This document shows positions 26,949 to 35,613 of a stretch of DNA of 53,188 bases, piece by piece (the stretch's first letter is position 1; every line of letters starts with the position of its first letter). The translations under genes and the position numbers were made by a program. The notes under the pieces were generated by a model, which had not been told where the DNA came from, ran no database searches, and saw only the letters and a program-made list of their open reading frames with translations. Source of the DNA: Phocaeicola coprophilus DSM 18228 = JCM 13818 (GTDB lineage: Bacteria; Bacteroidota; Bacteroidia; Bacteroidales; Bacteroidaceae); contig NZ_EQ973643.1 of NCBI RefSeq assembly GCF_000157915.1, positions 366,977 to 420,164 of the forward strand, in the 5' to 3' direction.

Positions 26949-27731
26949 ATGAAATACTCCGTAAAAATTATCATACCGTTCTATAAAGAAACACTGAAGG
27001 ACTGGGAGAAAGCTGCCCTGGCCAATAACATGGAAAAGCTATCAAACTATCCTGTAGTTTTTCTCAAACCTGAAGGACTGAACATTTCCTCATATGAACA
27101 AGCTTACCCACAAGCTGAAACAATCAGTGTTTCTACCGACTGGCTAGGCACAAAAAGAGGTATTGCCGGATATAATGAGATGATGATGTCGGAAGCTTTC
27201 TATCAGCTGTTTTCGGATTGTGAATATATTCTGATTTGCCATACAGATGCCTGGATCTTCCGTGACGACCTGTCAGCCTGGTGCCAAAAAGGTTACGATC
27301 TGATTGCTGCCCCCTGGCCTACACGTCCCAGATACAGACATTTCCCGATGAAACAGTTTATTCAGCTAAAGAAATGGTTGTTTTCTTCTCCTGAAAAGAT
27401 TTCCCGCATGCAGATGTATGACAAAATCGGGAACGGCGGATTGTGCCTTCGAAAGGTAGATTCCTTTATTCAGGCATGCCGAAAATATGCCCAGGAAATC
27501 GCGGACTTCAACGCCCGGACAGACTCCATGCATAACGAAGATATCTTCTGGGCACTGATTCCGAAGGAGTTTCATTATCCCGATGTTCAAACTGCCATTC
27601 AATTTGCATTCGACCTGAAACCGCGAGTATGCTATACTCTCAATCATAAGGAATTACCCATGGGATGCCATGGATTTATGCACAAAAGCCGCATGAATTT
27701 CTGGAAGCCTTTTACTCCCTGCATCCCCTGA
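26949..27731 (+). CDS. DUF5672-like protein (putative glycosyltransferase)
   Basis: Cytoplasmic protein of 260 residues resembling DUF5672. Visible motifs are ILICHTDAWIFRDDL, whose HTDAW resembles a DxD-type metal/donor site, then IAAPWPTRP, GNGGLCLRK and NEDIFWALI, which together look like a GT-A acceptor/donor cleft. Its specificity is unknown. It stands alone between two LPS operons, which supports a surface-glycan role. It is convergent with the LpxL-type gene. Confidence 0.75.
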   Translation: MKYSVKIIIPFYKETLKDWEKAALANNMEKLSNYPVVFLKPEGLNISSYEQAYPQAETISVSTDWLGTKRGIAGYNEMMMSEAFYQLFSDCEYILICHTDAWIFRDDLSAWCQKGYDLIAAPWPTRPRYRHFPMKQFIQLKKWLFSSPEKISRMQMYDKIGNGGLCLRKVDSFIQACRKYAQEIADFNARTDSMHNEDIFWALIPKEFHYPDVQTAIQFAFDLKPRVCYTLNHKELPMGCHGFMHKSRMNFWKPFTPCIP

Positions 27732-27740
27732 CCGGACAAA

Positions 27741-27754
27741 CCGGCAGCAGCCGG
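27741..27754. terminator. Small GC hairpin between convergent genes
   Basis: CCGGC, loop AGCA and GCCGG. A T-run after it is lacking on the minus strand and replaced by A-rich DNA on the plus strand, so this is a weak candidate. Confidence 0.3.
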
Positions 27755-27772
27755 CAAAAATTCAGAGTCAGC

Positions 27773-28681
27773 CTAAGCGTTGCTTTGCTTCCATTCCAGC
27801 CACTGTTCTTTGGTACGCTTCCAACGCTTATGCGTCCAAAGCCAGTAGGCAGGCCGACGACGGATGCTTTCTTCGAGCAGACGGGCATACCAGTCGGTCA
27901 GATCATAATCAGCATATTCTTTCGGATGAAGAGTCATCAAGCGGAAAGTAGCCCGATAATATCCGCGTTTCACACGCTCTACATCCACGTAATAAAGAGC
28001 AGCGTCCACCTGTTTGGCAATCCGTTCTGCCCCGATAAAAAAAGAAGTCTCATGATTCAGGAAATGCGTCCAGTGATTCATGTTTTCCAATTTAGGCAAC
28101 TGGTCAGCAATAAATCCGATCATAACTTTCTTTTCCTGTTTCCGCAGGGTCAGAATCCGGCGAAGGGTATCCTTCATCAGAATGGACTCTCCGCCAAATT
28201 GTCCACGCAACCGCAAGAAGAGTTCATCAAATGCCTTATTATAAATACGATGGTAAATCTGTCCTCCGTGCATATCCGGTATCCAGCTGCTTAATGAAGC
28301 TATATATTCCCAATTACAGTAATGTCCCAAATAAAGAAAACAGAACTTCTTGTCTTCCCGTTCCAGATCAGCACGCACCTCATCAAGATTCGTAAATTCC
28401 ATACGCCGCTTCATCTCTTCCCGTGAAATGGAAAACATCTTAATTACTTCCATCACATAATCACAGAAGAAATGATAGAACTGCCGTTCGACAGCCAGTC
28501 TTTCCCGAACTGTCTTTCCCGGGAAGCATTCTGCCAGCTGTTTTTCCACAACCTTCCGACGATATTTCACAACATAGAACAAAGGGAAAAACAGAATATC
28601 AGACAATAAATACAAAAGCCTCAGCGGAAGCAGAGACAACAAATATAAAAAAGCGAATAGTATGCGGTATAAAATATTCAT
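27773..28681 (-). CDS. LpxL/HtrB-family lipid A acyltransferase
   Basis: Inner-membrane-bound acyltransferase predicted to add a secondary acyl chain to lipid A. The 302 residues start with a hydrophobic anchor (ILFAFLYLLSLLPLRLLYLL). The catalytic HX4E motif is H120-x4-E125 (GHYCNWEY). The second acyl-binding region is visible in FIADQLPKLENM and the third in ETSFFIGAERIAKQ. The frame is open to 28738, but the ATG at 28681 gives the normal N-terminus. It is divergent from the MsbA-type exporter gene, so lipid A acylation and export are neighbours. Confidence 0.9.
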   Translation of the reverse strand: MNILYRILFAFLYLLSLLPLRLLYLLSDILFFPLFYVVKYRRKVVEKQLAECFPGKTVRERLAVERQFYHFFCDYVMEVIKMFSISREEMKRRMEFTNLDEVRADLEREDKKFCFLYLGHYCNWEYIASLSSWIPDMHGGQIYHRIYNKAFDELFLRLRGQFGGESILMKDTLRRILTLRKQEKKVMIGFIADQLPKLENMNHWTHFLNHETSFFIGAERIAKQVDAALYYVDVERVKRGYYRATFRLMTLHPKEYADYDLTDWYARLLEESIRRRPAYWLWTHKRWKRTKEQWLEWKQSNA

Positions 28682-28707
28682 TCGGTCTATCGGATTATAA
28701 CAAAGGA

Positions 28708-28715
28708 CAAAACTA
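28708..28715 (-). promoter_or_regulatory. Promoter -7 element for the acyltransferase gene
   Basis: The minus strand reads TAGTTTTG (fits TAnnTTTG), 26 bp before the start. No -33 box is recognised. Confidence 0.4.
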
Positions 28716-28790
28716 CAAAAAATATGACATCCTGCCACGAGCCCGCCGTAATTTTTACAGACTGAATAGCGGAGCTAAGGTATTTTACAC

Positions 28791-28798
28791 TATCTTTG
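28791..28798 (+). promoter_or_regulatory. Promoter -7 element for the MsbA-type gene
   Basis: TATCTTTG, a perfect -7, 29 bp before the ATG at 28828. No clear -33. Confidence 0.5.
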
Positions 28799-28827
28799 CA
28801 GCATACAAGTAGTTACATTCCTTGATT

Positions 28828-30669
28828 ATGAAAGAATTCTTCCAACTCATGCGGCGATTTGTTTCGCCCTACAAGAAATACGTCTGCTGGGCTGTCGTGC
28901 TGAACATCCTTTCAGCTGTCTTTAATGTATTTTCCTTTTCTCTGCTGATTCCAATCCTGAATATTCTGTTTAAAACCAACGCACAGGAAAAAATCTATCA
29001 GTATATGGACTGGGAATGGTCTGTTGACTCCCTGAAAGAAACAGCTATCAATAATTTCTATTATTACGTTAACCAGCTGATCGATGCATTCGGGCCCTCT
29101 ACAACATTATTGTTCCTCGGGCTATTCCTGGCTGGGATGACCTTCCTGAAAACAGCGTGCTATTTCGGTTCCACTGCTGTCATGGTTCCTCTGCGTACCG
29201 GTATCGTACGTGATATCCGTACTATGGTTTATTCCAAGGTGAGCTATCTGCCCTTAGGATTCTTTTCGGAAGAACGAAAAGGAGACATCATTGCACGTAT
29301 GAGCGGTGACGTAGCAGAAATTGAAAACTCCATTACCAGTTCATTGGATATGTTGCTCAAAAACCCTATTCTGATCATATCCTACTTTGCCACACTGATG
29401 ATCATCAGCTGGCAGCTTACGGTATTTACCATTCTGGTTCTGCCAACTATGGGCTGGCTTATGGGAAAGATCGGCCGCAAACTGAAAAGACAGTCACTCG
29501 AAGCTCAGGAAAAATGGGGAGAAACCATGTCTCAGCTGGAAGAGACACTGGGAGGACTGCGTGTCATCAAGGCATTTACGGCTGAAGAAAAAATGATCAG
29601 CCGATTCAATAAATGCAGCAATGAATATCGTGATGCAACAAGCCGTGTCTCCATCCGTCAGGCTCTTGCTCATCCCATGAGTGAGTTTCTGGGCACCGTA
29701 CTGATTGTATTCGTCCTCTGGTTCGGAGGCTCTCTGATTCTTGGAAACAATTCTTCCATTGATGCTTCCACTTTTATCTACTACATGGTAATCCTGTACA
29801 GCATCATCAACCCGCTGAAAGATTTCTCAAAAGCAAGCTACATGATCCCGCGTGGTCTGGCCTCCATGGAACGTGTAGATAAAATCCTGAAAGCGCCCAA
29901 TCCGATTGTGGAAAAAGCAAACCCTACACATCTTTCAGCACTCAACGAAGAAATCCGGTTCAACCATATTTCTTTCAGCTACAACGGACAAACACAGGTC
30001 CTCAATGATATCAACCTTCGCATCCAGAAAGGAGAAACCATTGCTCTGGTCGGCCAAAGCGGTTCGGGTAAATCTACCCTGGTTGATCTATTGCCGAGAT
30101 TCCATGATGTACAAGAAGGAGAGATTCTGATTGATGGAATCAACATCAAGGATGTTTCCATCAGCGACCTGCGTTCACTGATCGGCTATGTCAATCAGGA
30201 AGCAATTCTGTTCAATGACAGTTTCTACAACAACATCACATTCGGCGTAGAAAACGCGACGAAAGAACAAGTGATTGAAGCTGCAAAAATTGCCAATGCC
30301 CATGAATTCATCATGGAGTCGGAACAAGGATACGATACCAACATCGGAGACCGCGGCTGCCGCTTATCCGGAGGACAACGCCAGCGTATCTCCATCGCAC
30401 GGGCCATTCTGAAGAACCCGGCAATCCTGATTCTTGATGAAGCTACTTCTGCTCTTGACACAGAAAGCGAACGTCTGGTACAGGAAGCACTGGAACGTCT
30501 CATGAAGACACGTACCACCATTGCCATCGCCCACCGGTTATCTACCATCAAGAATGCAGACCAGATTTACGTACTTTATGAGGGAAGAATCGTGGAAAGC
30601 GGCAAACACGAGGAACTTTTAGCCAAAAATGGCTATTATAAACGGCTGAATGACATGCAGGCTTTATAA
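28828..30669 (+). CDS. MsbA-type ABC exporter
   Basis: Homodimeric ABC half-transporter (613 residues) predicted to flip lipid A-core across the inner membrane. An N-terminal six-helix domain (about 15-330) is followed by the nucleotide-binding domain, with Walker A VGQSGSGKST (about 403-412), Q-loop YVNQEAILFND, signature LSGGQRQRISIARAI, Walker B ILILDEATSALD and switch His in IAIAHRLSTI. The frame could begin at a TTG at 28822, but the ATG at 28828 is preferred. Its setting among LPS genes supports lipid A as substrate over a drug. The stop codon lies in a palindrome shared with the convergent gene. Confidence 0.9.
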   Translation: MKEFFQLMRRFVSPYKKYVCWAVVLNILSAVFNVFSFSLLIPILNILFKTNAQEKIYQYMDWEWSVDSLKETAINNFYYYVNQLIDAFGPSTTLLFLGLFLAGMTFLKTACYFGSTAVMVPLRTGIVRDIRTMVYSKVSYLPLGFFSEERKGDIIARMSGDVAEIENSITSSLDMLLKNPILIISYFATLMIISWQLTVFTILVLPTMGWLMGKIGRKLKRQSLEAQEKWGETMSQLEETLGGLRVIKAFTAEEKMISRFNKCSNEYRDATSRVSIRQALAHPMSEFLGTVLIVFVLWFGGSLILGNNSSIDASTFIYYMVILYSIINPLKDFSKASYMIPRGLASMERVDKILKAPNPIVEKANPTHLSALNEEIRFNHISFSYNGQTQVLNDINLRIQKGETIALVGQSGSGKSTLVDLLPRFHDVQEGEILIDGINIKDVSISDLRSLIGYVNQEAILFNDSFYNNITFGVENATKEQVIEAAKIANAHEFIMESEQGYDTNIGDRGCRLSGGQRQRISIARAILKNPAILILDEATSALDTESERLVQEALERLMKTRTTIAIAHRLSTIKNADQIYVLYEGRIVESGKHEELLAKNGYYKRLNDMQAL

Positions 30670-31560
30670 TTTCCCCAGCTTTTCCAGGATACCATCCCGA
30701 TAAGCCTTCCAGAATTTGGCCACATCATCCAGGGTATATACATCCTTAAAGGGTATTGTGGCCAGCGCTATGACTATATAGCCCAGTACGGCATGGAAGC
30801 TGCGCAGGTAGCGTACAGCCCAGTTCTTTCCATACCGGTGATTCAGATAGGCAGCATTCCGTACCTGATAGAAGCGTTTCCATTTTTTCTTACGGCTCCG
30901 GGTCTCCCAGTCATCATCCGAAAAGAACTTTTCCTTATCCATTAAAGCTGAGGGAATATATAAGATCCGGAAACCGGCCAGGACTGCACGCAGGCAGTAG
31001 TCTGTATCATCACAAAAGATAAACAGCTCTTTATTGGGTAGCCCGATCCGTTCCACTGCCTCCCGACTGATGCAGAGTCCTTCAAAAGCTGTTCCACAGA
31101 TATCCACAGGTGAATCAATCACCCTGCCTTTCAGCTTCTGCTGATACATGGAAGCAAAAGGATTGGTCAGGTTGACTTTCTGGAAATCATTAGTAAAGAT
31201 CTGTCCCTCCATCAAACGTCTGGGCGCAAGAATACCTACGCCGGATTCATGGGTGTAAGGCAGAAGATGCTCCATACAGTCCGCACGGGGAAATACGTCA
31301 TCATCCATACACCAGATCCAGTCAGCACCAGCCTGATATGCATACTGAATGCCCCGGTAAAAGCCACCGGAACCTCCTACATTCTCCTGATGAATGACAG
31401 TCAGATCTTTCTGGTCATCCAACCATTCACCTGTTCCATCTGTACTACCATTATTTACGACCACGATGGAAGAAACGGGAGTATTCGCACGCAGACACGT
31501 GATGTTTCGCTTCAGCAATTCTTTCCGGTTGTAGGTCACAACCACAGCTTTTATATTCAT
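30664..31560 (-). CDS. GT2 glycosyltransferase (GlfT/rhamnosyltransferase-like)
   Basis: Cytoplasmic glycosyltransferase of 298 residues. The N-terminus VVVTYNRKELL, the VVVNNGSTDGTG loop, the ENVGGSGGFYRG motif and the metal-binding MDDDV (DDD at 86-88) place it with GlfT2-like and rhamnosyltransferase-like GT2 enzymes. FCDDTDYCLRA is the acceptor-side acidic motif. It is last in a three-gene operon with the LPS kinase and another GT2, 9 bp after the kinase. It ends inside the palindrome TTATAA (30664-30669), in which the MsbA-type gene also ends, so the two genes overlap by 6 bp tail to tail. Confidence 0.88.
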   Translation of the reverse strand: MNIKAVVVTYNRKELLKRNITCLRANTPVSSIVVVNNGSTDGTGEWLDDQKDLTVIHQENVGGSGGFYRGIQYAYQAGADWIWCMDDDVFPRADCMEHLLPYTHESGVGILAPRRLMEGQIFTNDFQKVNLTNPFASMYQQKLKGRVIDSPVDICGTAFEGLCISREAVERIGLPNKELFIFCDDTDYCLRAVLAGFRILYIPSALMDKEKFFSDDDWETRSRKKKWKRFYQVRNAAYLNHRYGKNWAVRYLRSFHAVLGYIVIALATIPFKDVYTLDDVAKFWKAYRDGILEKLGKL

Positions 31561-31569
31561 GGCTATTTA

Positions 31570-32310
31570 TCAGTAAAGTCCGTCGATTTTTCCAGGTTGT
31601 GTACTCCGGTAAGCTACCATCAGACGATAACATGCTTCCGGATCAAGCCCGCGTTCTTTCGCATACGCCTCGGCCAGTACCCGATGCATGTGAGGAGTAG
31701 CAGGCAATCGTTCCAGGTTTTTACAGCCCGCTTTCATATCCAGCGGACCGACAGCCAGGCGATTCAGATCAACCACTTCCAGATACACCCCCTGTTCCGT
31801 ATGCAGAAACAGAATATTACCGCGGCCATAGTCCTTATGTGCATAGCCGTGGTTATGGAGTATTCCGGTAATCCGTCCCACTTCGCTCAATACTTCGTCT
31901 TCATACGAAAATTTCTGTTTGAACAAAGCCTCGTATGTATAAGGACAGGGAGAAACATAGGTCACATAGTAACTTCTGTCAAACAGTCCTCCGCGACGTA
32001 CATTGATATAACCCACCGGACGGGGAGTACCAACACCTATTTCGAGAAACATACCGGCATGGATATAGGATCGTTTGGCCTTGGAAGGACGGAATATTCC
32101 ATAGACAAACCGGTTGATCAGATTAGGGCGATGAAATGATTTCACCACAAACTCCTGCTCTCCGTACTTCATTTTCCGAAGTTCATTACGTCCTTTATGA
32201 ATAACAGTTCCCTCTCCCCTGTCGAAACGTTCCGGCACGGAAAGCATGAAATCCCTCAGTGATTCACAGTCAGGATGAAGAACCAGTGTACGATGATTCA
32301 GCCAACTCAT
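31570..32310 (-). CDS. LPS core kinase-like protein (Kdo/WaaP family)
   Basis: Predicted cytoplasmic kinase of 246 residues that phosphorylates a sugar of the LPS inner core. Kinase parts are visible: the ATP-binding Lys K57 (EFVVKSFH), the catalytic loop HKDYGRGN (H158-D160) and the DFG-equivalent D181 in VVDLNRL. The short lobe layout suits the lipopolysaccharide-kinase family over Ser/Thr kinases. It lies between two GT2 genes with gaps of 5 and 9 bp, fitting stepwise core assembly. Confidence 0.85.
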   Translation of the reverse strand: MSWLNHRTLVLHPDCESLRDFMLSVPERFDRGEGTVIHKGRNELRKMKYGEQEFVVKSFHRPNLINRFVYGIFRPSKAKRSYIHAGMFLEIGVGTPRPVGYINVRRGGLFDRSYYVTYVSPCPYTYEALFKQKFSYEDEVLSEVGRITGILHNHGYAHKDYGRGNILFLHTEQGVYLEVVDLNRLAVGPLDMKAGCKNLERLPATPHMHRVLAEAYAKERGLDPEACYRLMVAYRSTQPGKIDGLY

Positions 32311-32315
32311 ATCTG

Positions 32316-33032
32316 TCAGATTTTATCCAGGCCTTTGGTAAACTTCAGCCAATAATATTTCAAGGGATTCTTATATTTCAGCTGTTTCCAGGGACGACTG
32401 CCGTGAGGACGGTGCCATACAGGCAAAGTCGTAAACAAATAGTTGCGGAATCCAAGTTTCAAAGCCTCATGAGAAATCGTTACATCAAACCAATTCTTTG
32501 AGGCATCCAGATTGTGAAAATCGAAAGCCCGCAAAAACTCCGGAGTCAGCAACGAACAGCAGAAACTGCAGTGTTTCTTCTCGGCATACACCTGTCCCTC
32601 CTTGCCCAAAGCATGCAGGTAAGGATAATTAATGACTCCCTGCTCATCGGTTGTCACCGCTGCAGCAATCGCACACTTTTCATAAGAGGAAGCTCCGTCA
32701 TACAACGCCTGAAGAGTATCTTTTTTCACTACTACATCCGATTCTACGATCAGCAGTCCGGCATCAGCAGCAATCGCTTCTTCCTGGGTTTTCTGGAGTA
32801 CCAGCAGATAGTTAGGCGAAGGATGATCAGTCAGATCCGAAAGATTGACCAACCGGAACCCCATCTCACGGGAAGCTTTTTCCAACCGGCGGGTATTCTC
32901 TTCCGTACTGAAATCATTATAGACTGTATAGGTGAAAGGCACCTTTAATTCAGAGTTGACAATTGCCTGAACAGTTTCAAGCGTAAAGTCGATCGAGTCT
33001 TTGACAGGAGTGATGATATGCAGGCACTTCAT
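32316..33032 (-). CDS. GT2-like glycosyltransferase
   Basis: Protein of 238 residues with a GT2 nucleotide-binding fold: IITPVKDSIDFTLETVQ at the N-terminus, TVYNDFSTEEN in place of the common DDGS loop, and VESDVVV as the probable DxD-type site. The C-terminal half ends in basic-aromatic sequence (PWKQLKYKNPLKYYWLKF), which may contact the membrane or the LPS acceptor. It is the first gene of the GT2-kinase-GT2 operon, behind a good promoter. Specificity is unknown. Confidence 0.8.
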   Translation of the reverse strand: MKCLHIITPVKDSIDFTLETVQAIVNSELKVPFTYTVYNDFSTEENTRRLEKASREMGFRLVNLSDLTDHPSPNYLLVLQKTQEEAIAADAGLLIVESDVVVKKDTLQALYDGASSYEKCAIAAAVTTDEQGVINYPYLHALGKEGQVYAEKKHCSFCCSLLTPEFLRAFDFHNLDASKNWFDVTISHEALKLGFRNYLFTTLPVWHRPHGSRPWKQLKYKNPLKYYWLKFTKGLDKI

Positions 33033-33056
33033 GACTTTTCCAGATTATATTTTTAG

Positions 33057-33087
33057 CAAAGGTAAAGGAAATCTCCTGTCTCTCCAA
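33057..33087 (-). promoter_or_regulatory. Promoter for the GT2-kinase-GT2 operon
   Basis: On the minus strand TTG (33085-33087), a 20-bp spacer and a perfect -7 TACCTTTG (33057-33064). The leader would be about 20 nt. Confidence 0.65.
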
Positions 33088-33107
33088 TTATTTTCAATAA
33101 AAGTATG

Positions 33108-33115
33108 TACCTTCG
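33108..33115 (+). promoter_or_regulatory. pdxB promoter -7 element
   Basis: TACCTTCG differs from TAnnTTTG at one position and lies 33 bp before the pdxB start; the -33 side is unclear. Confidence 0.4.
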
Positions 33116-33148
33116 CGGTCACTATCCCAAAAAGAGGAAAGAATAAAG

Positions 33149-34159
33149 ATGAAAGTAATTGTAGACAACAAAATCCCTTACATACGCGAAGCTCTTTCGC
33201 GCCTGGCAGACGAAGTGATCTATTTGCCGGGACATGACTTTACTCCCGACATTGTAAAAGATGCAGATGCACTGATCATCCGTACAAGAACCCACTGCAA
33301 CCGGCAGCTGCTGGAAGGCAGCCAGGTACGGTTCATCGGTACGGCAACCATCGGTTTCGACCATATTGATACGGAGTATTGCCGGGAAGCCGGTATTGCC
33401 TGGAGTAACTGCCCCGGATGCAATGCCGGAGCCGTAGAACAATATCTCCATTCTGTTCTGCTCCTGCTCCAACAGGAAAAAGGAATCCGTCTGGACCAGG
33501 CTTGCCTGGGCATTGTAGGAGTAGGCCATGTAGGAAGCCGTATCCAGCATCTGGGTGAACGGCTGGGTATGCGGATTTTGCTCAATGATCCTCCCCGTGC
33601 TGACCGCGGAGAAAAAGGTTTTGCGGATCTGCACACCCTGGCACAGGAATGTGATATTCTGACATTCCACACTCCTTTAATTCGGGAGGGAAGTTATGCC
33701 ACCTATCATCTGGCTGATGAATCATTTTTCAAAAGCCTGACACGCCGTCCTTTCATTATCAATACCTCACGGGGAGAAGTTATCGATACCGGTGCCATTC
33801 TGCACGCACTGGACAGCAAACAGATAGCCGGAGCAGTCCTTGACGTATGGGAACACGAGCCCAACATCAATCTGGAACTGCTGGACAAAGTATTTATCGG
33901 TACTCCTCATATAGCCGGATATTCTGCTGACGGAAAGGCCAACGCTACACGCATGGTACTGGAAGCCTTCTGCCGTTTCTTCCAACTGCCTGCCGACTTT
34001 CAGATTACCTTACCCGTACCTGACCAGTCTCTGTTTGATGCAGACGAAGATATCCGGACCCTGCAACAGTACAATCCTCATCGGGACTGCGACAGTCTGC
34101 GTGCCCAACCTGCACTTTTTGAGCATCTAAGAGGTGATTATCCTTTACGGAGAGAATAA
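33149..34159 (+). CDS. pdxB: 4-phosphoerythronate dehydrogenase
   Basis: NAD-dependent D-2-hydroxyacid dehydrogenase of the DXP-dependent pyridoxal-phosphate route, oxidising 4-phosphoerythronate. The N-terminal piece IVDNKIPYIREAL is typical of PdxB. The nucleotide fold shows GIVGVGHVGS, and the catalytic residues lie in NTSRGEVID (Arg), DVWEHEPN (Glu) and TPHIAGYS (His). The 336 residues end slightly earlier than the E. coli enzyme (about 378), so the PdxB C-terminal dimerisation part is shortened. It is transcribed alone. Confidence 0.93.
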   Translation: MKVIVDNKIPYIREALSRLADEVIYLPGHDFTPDIVKDADALIIRTRTHCNRQLLEGSQVRFIGTATIGFDHIDTEYCREAGIAWSNCPGCNAGAVEQYLHSVLLLLQQEKGIRLDQACLGIVGVGHVGSRIQHLGERLGMRILLNDPPRADRGEKGFADLHTLAQECDILTFHTPLIREGSYATYHLADESFFKSLTRRPFIINTSRGEVIDTGAILHALDSKQIAGAVLDVWEHEPNINLELLDKVFIGTPHIAGYSADGKANATRMVLEAFCRFFQLPADFQITLPVPDQSLFDADEDIRTLQQYNPHRDCDSLRAQPALFEHLRGDYPLRRE

Positions 34160-34177
34160 AATCTCCAAATTTCTTTT

Positions 34178-34185
34178 TAACTTTG
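34178..34185 (+). promoter_or_regulatory. Promoter -7 element for the GH29-GH3 operon
   Basis: TAACTTTG, a perfect -7, 27 bp before the GH29 start. No -33 TTTG is at the expected distance. Confidence 0.5.
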
Positions 34186-34212
34186 TTTGCGCAAATCTAA
34201 TCAAACATCTTC

Positions 34213-35613
34213 ATGAAAAATATTAAAACATTTTTGACAGCCAGCATTGTCGGAGCTGCTGTCTCTTTGAACACATATGCACAACAGGTACAGGGGTTTG
34301 TACACCAGCAGTCGGAAGCATCCGGCTATGTCTGGCCAACCGACGAACAAGTTCTTGACAAACTGGACAAATGGCAGGATCAGAAATTCGGCGTATTGTT
34401 CCACTGGGGATTGTATTCCGTCCCGGGTATTGTAGAATCATGGTCTATCTGCTCTGAAGATGAAGAGTGGATTCCCCGTGATACCACAATGACTTATGAT
34501 GCTTACAAGCAATGGTACTGGGGGCTGAAAGATAAGTTCAATCCCGTCAACTTCAATCCTGCGCAATGGGCTGAAGTCATGAAAGATGCAGGTATGAAGT
34601 ATATGATCTTCACCTCCAAGCATCACGACGGATTCTGTATGTTTGACTCCCGCTACACAGACTTTTCTATTGCTCACGGAGCCTTCAAGGACAACCCGAA
34701 AAAAGATGTGGCACGCTATGTATTCGATGCTTTCCGTCAGGAAGGTTTCATGACGGGATGCTATTTCTCCAAACCCGACTGGCATTGTTCCTGGTACTGG
34801 AATCCCTACTTCGCTACCCCGAACCGCAACCAGAACTATAAAAAGGAGCGCCACCCGGAATGGTGGAAAAAATATCAGGAGTTCACTGAAAACCAGTTGA
34901 ACGAACTGATGGAAAACTATGGCAGCTTTGACATTCTGTGGCTGGACGGCGGATGGGTAACCGGCGATGACATCAATCTGGACCGCATTCTTGAGAAAGC
35001 ACGCCAGAAACATCCGGGACTGATCTCAGTAGACCGCAGCATCCGGGGCAAGAATGAAAACTACCAGACTCCGGAAAGAGGTATTCCAGAAAAGCAGCTC
35101 AACTATCCGTGGGAAAGTTGTATCACGCTGAGCAACGACTGGGGATGGACTCCCAATGCTCCCTATAAATCTCCGGAGAAAGTTATTGCCATGCTGACAG
35201 AGATCACGGCCAAAGGAGGATGTCTCCTGCTGGGAGTAGGCCCGACCCCTGATGGAATCATTGAACAGCCTGTAACGGAACGGCTTCACAAAGTGGGTGA
35301 ATGGCTGCGCCGCAATGGGGAAGCTATCTACAACACCCGGACAACTCCGGTCTATCACGACGGAAAGACCTGGTTCACGGCCAACAAGGATGGAAAAACC
35401 CTGTATGCCATCTATACCATAGAAGACAATGAAACACTCCCCAACGAGATTTCATGGACCGGCAACCTTCCGAAAGGCAAAATGACCTTACTCCAGACCG
35501 GTAAAAAAGTGAGCTATACCTGCCGCGACAACCGCGTAACAGTTCAGTTGCCCAAAGGCCTGAAATGCGAATCGCTGGCATTCCGTTTTCAGATTAATAC
35601 CAACCAACGATGA
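34213..35613 (+). CDS. Alpha-L-fucosidase, GH29
   Basis: Exported alpha-L-fucosidase of 466 residues. A signal peptide (FLTASIVGAAVSLNTYA) precedes the GH29 barrel, with KFGVLFHWGLYSVPG, TSKHHDGFCMFDS and the nucleophile D245 in LWLDGGWV. The C-terminal beta-sandwich is short and there is no discoidin domain, unlike the other fucosidase in this window. It overlaps the GH3 gene by 4 bp (ATGA), so the two are translationally coupled and probably act on one fucose-capped oligosaccharide. Subfamily and linkage are not assigned. Confidence 0.92.
   Translation: MKNIKTFLTASIVGAAVSLNTYAQQVQGFVHQQSEASGYVWPTDEQVLDKLDKWQDQKFGVLFHWGLYSVPGIVESWSICSEDEEWIPRDTTMTYDAYKQWYWGLKDKFNPVNFNPAQWAEVMKDAGMKYMIFTSKHHDGFCMFDSRYTDFSIAHGAFKDNPKKDVARYVFDAFRQEGFMTGCYFSKPDWHCSWYWNPYFATPNRNQNYKKERHPEWWKKYQEFTENQLNELMENYGSFDILWLDGGWVTGDDINLDRILEKARQKHPGLISVDRSIRGKNENYQTPERGIPEKQLNYPWESCITLSNDWGWTPNAPYKSPEKVIAMLTEITAKGGCLLLGVGPTPDGIIEQPVTERLHKVGEWLRRNGEAIYNTRTTPVYHDGKTWFTANKDGKTLYAIYTIEDNETLPNEISWTGNLPKGKMTLLQTGKKVSYTCRDNRVTVQLPKGLKCESLAFRFQINTNQR

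Noticed and set aside
31249-32139. Plus-strand open frame of 296 codons opposite the GT2 and kinase genes
   Set aside because: It spans the junction of two confident minus-strand genes and shows no recognisable protein features.
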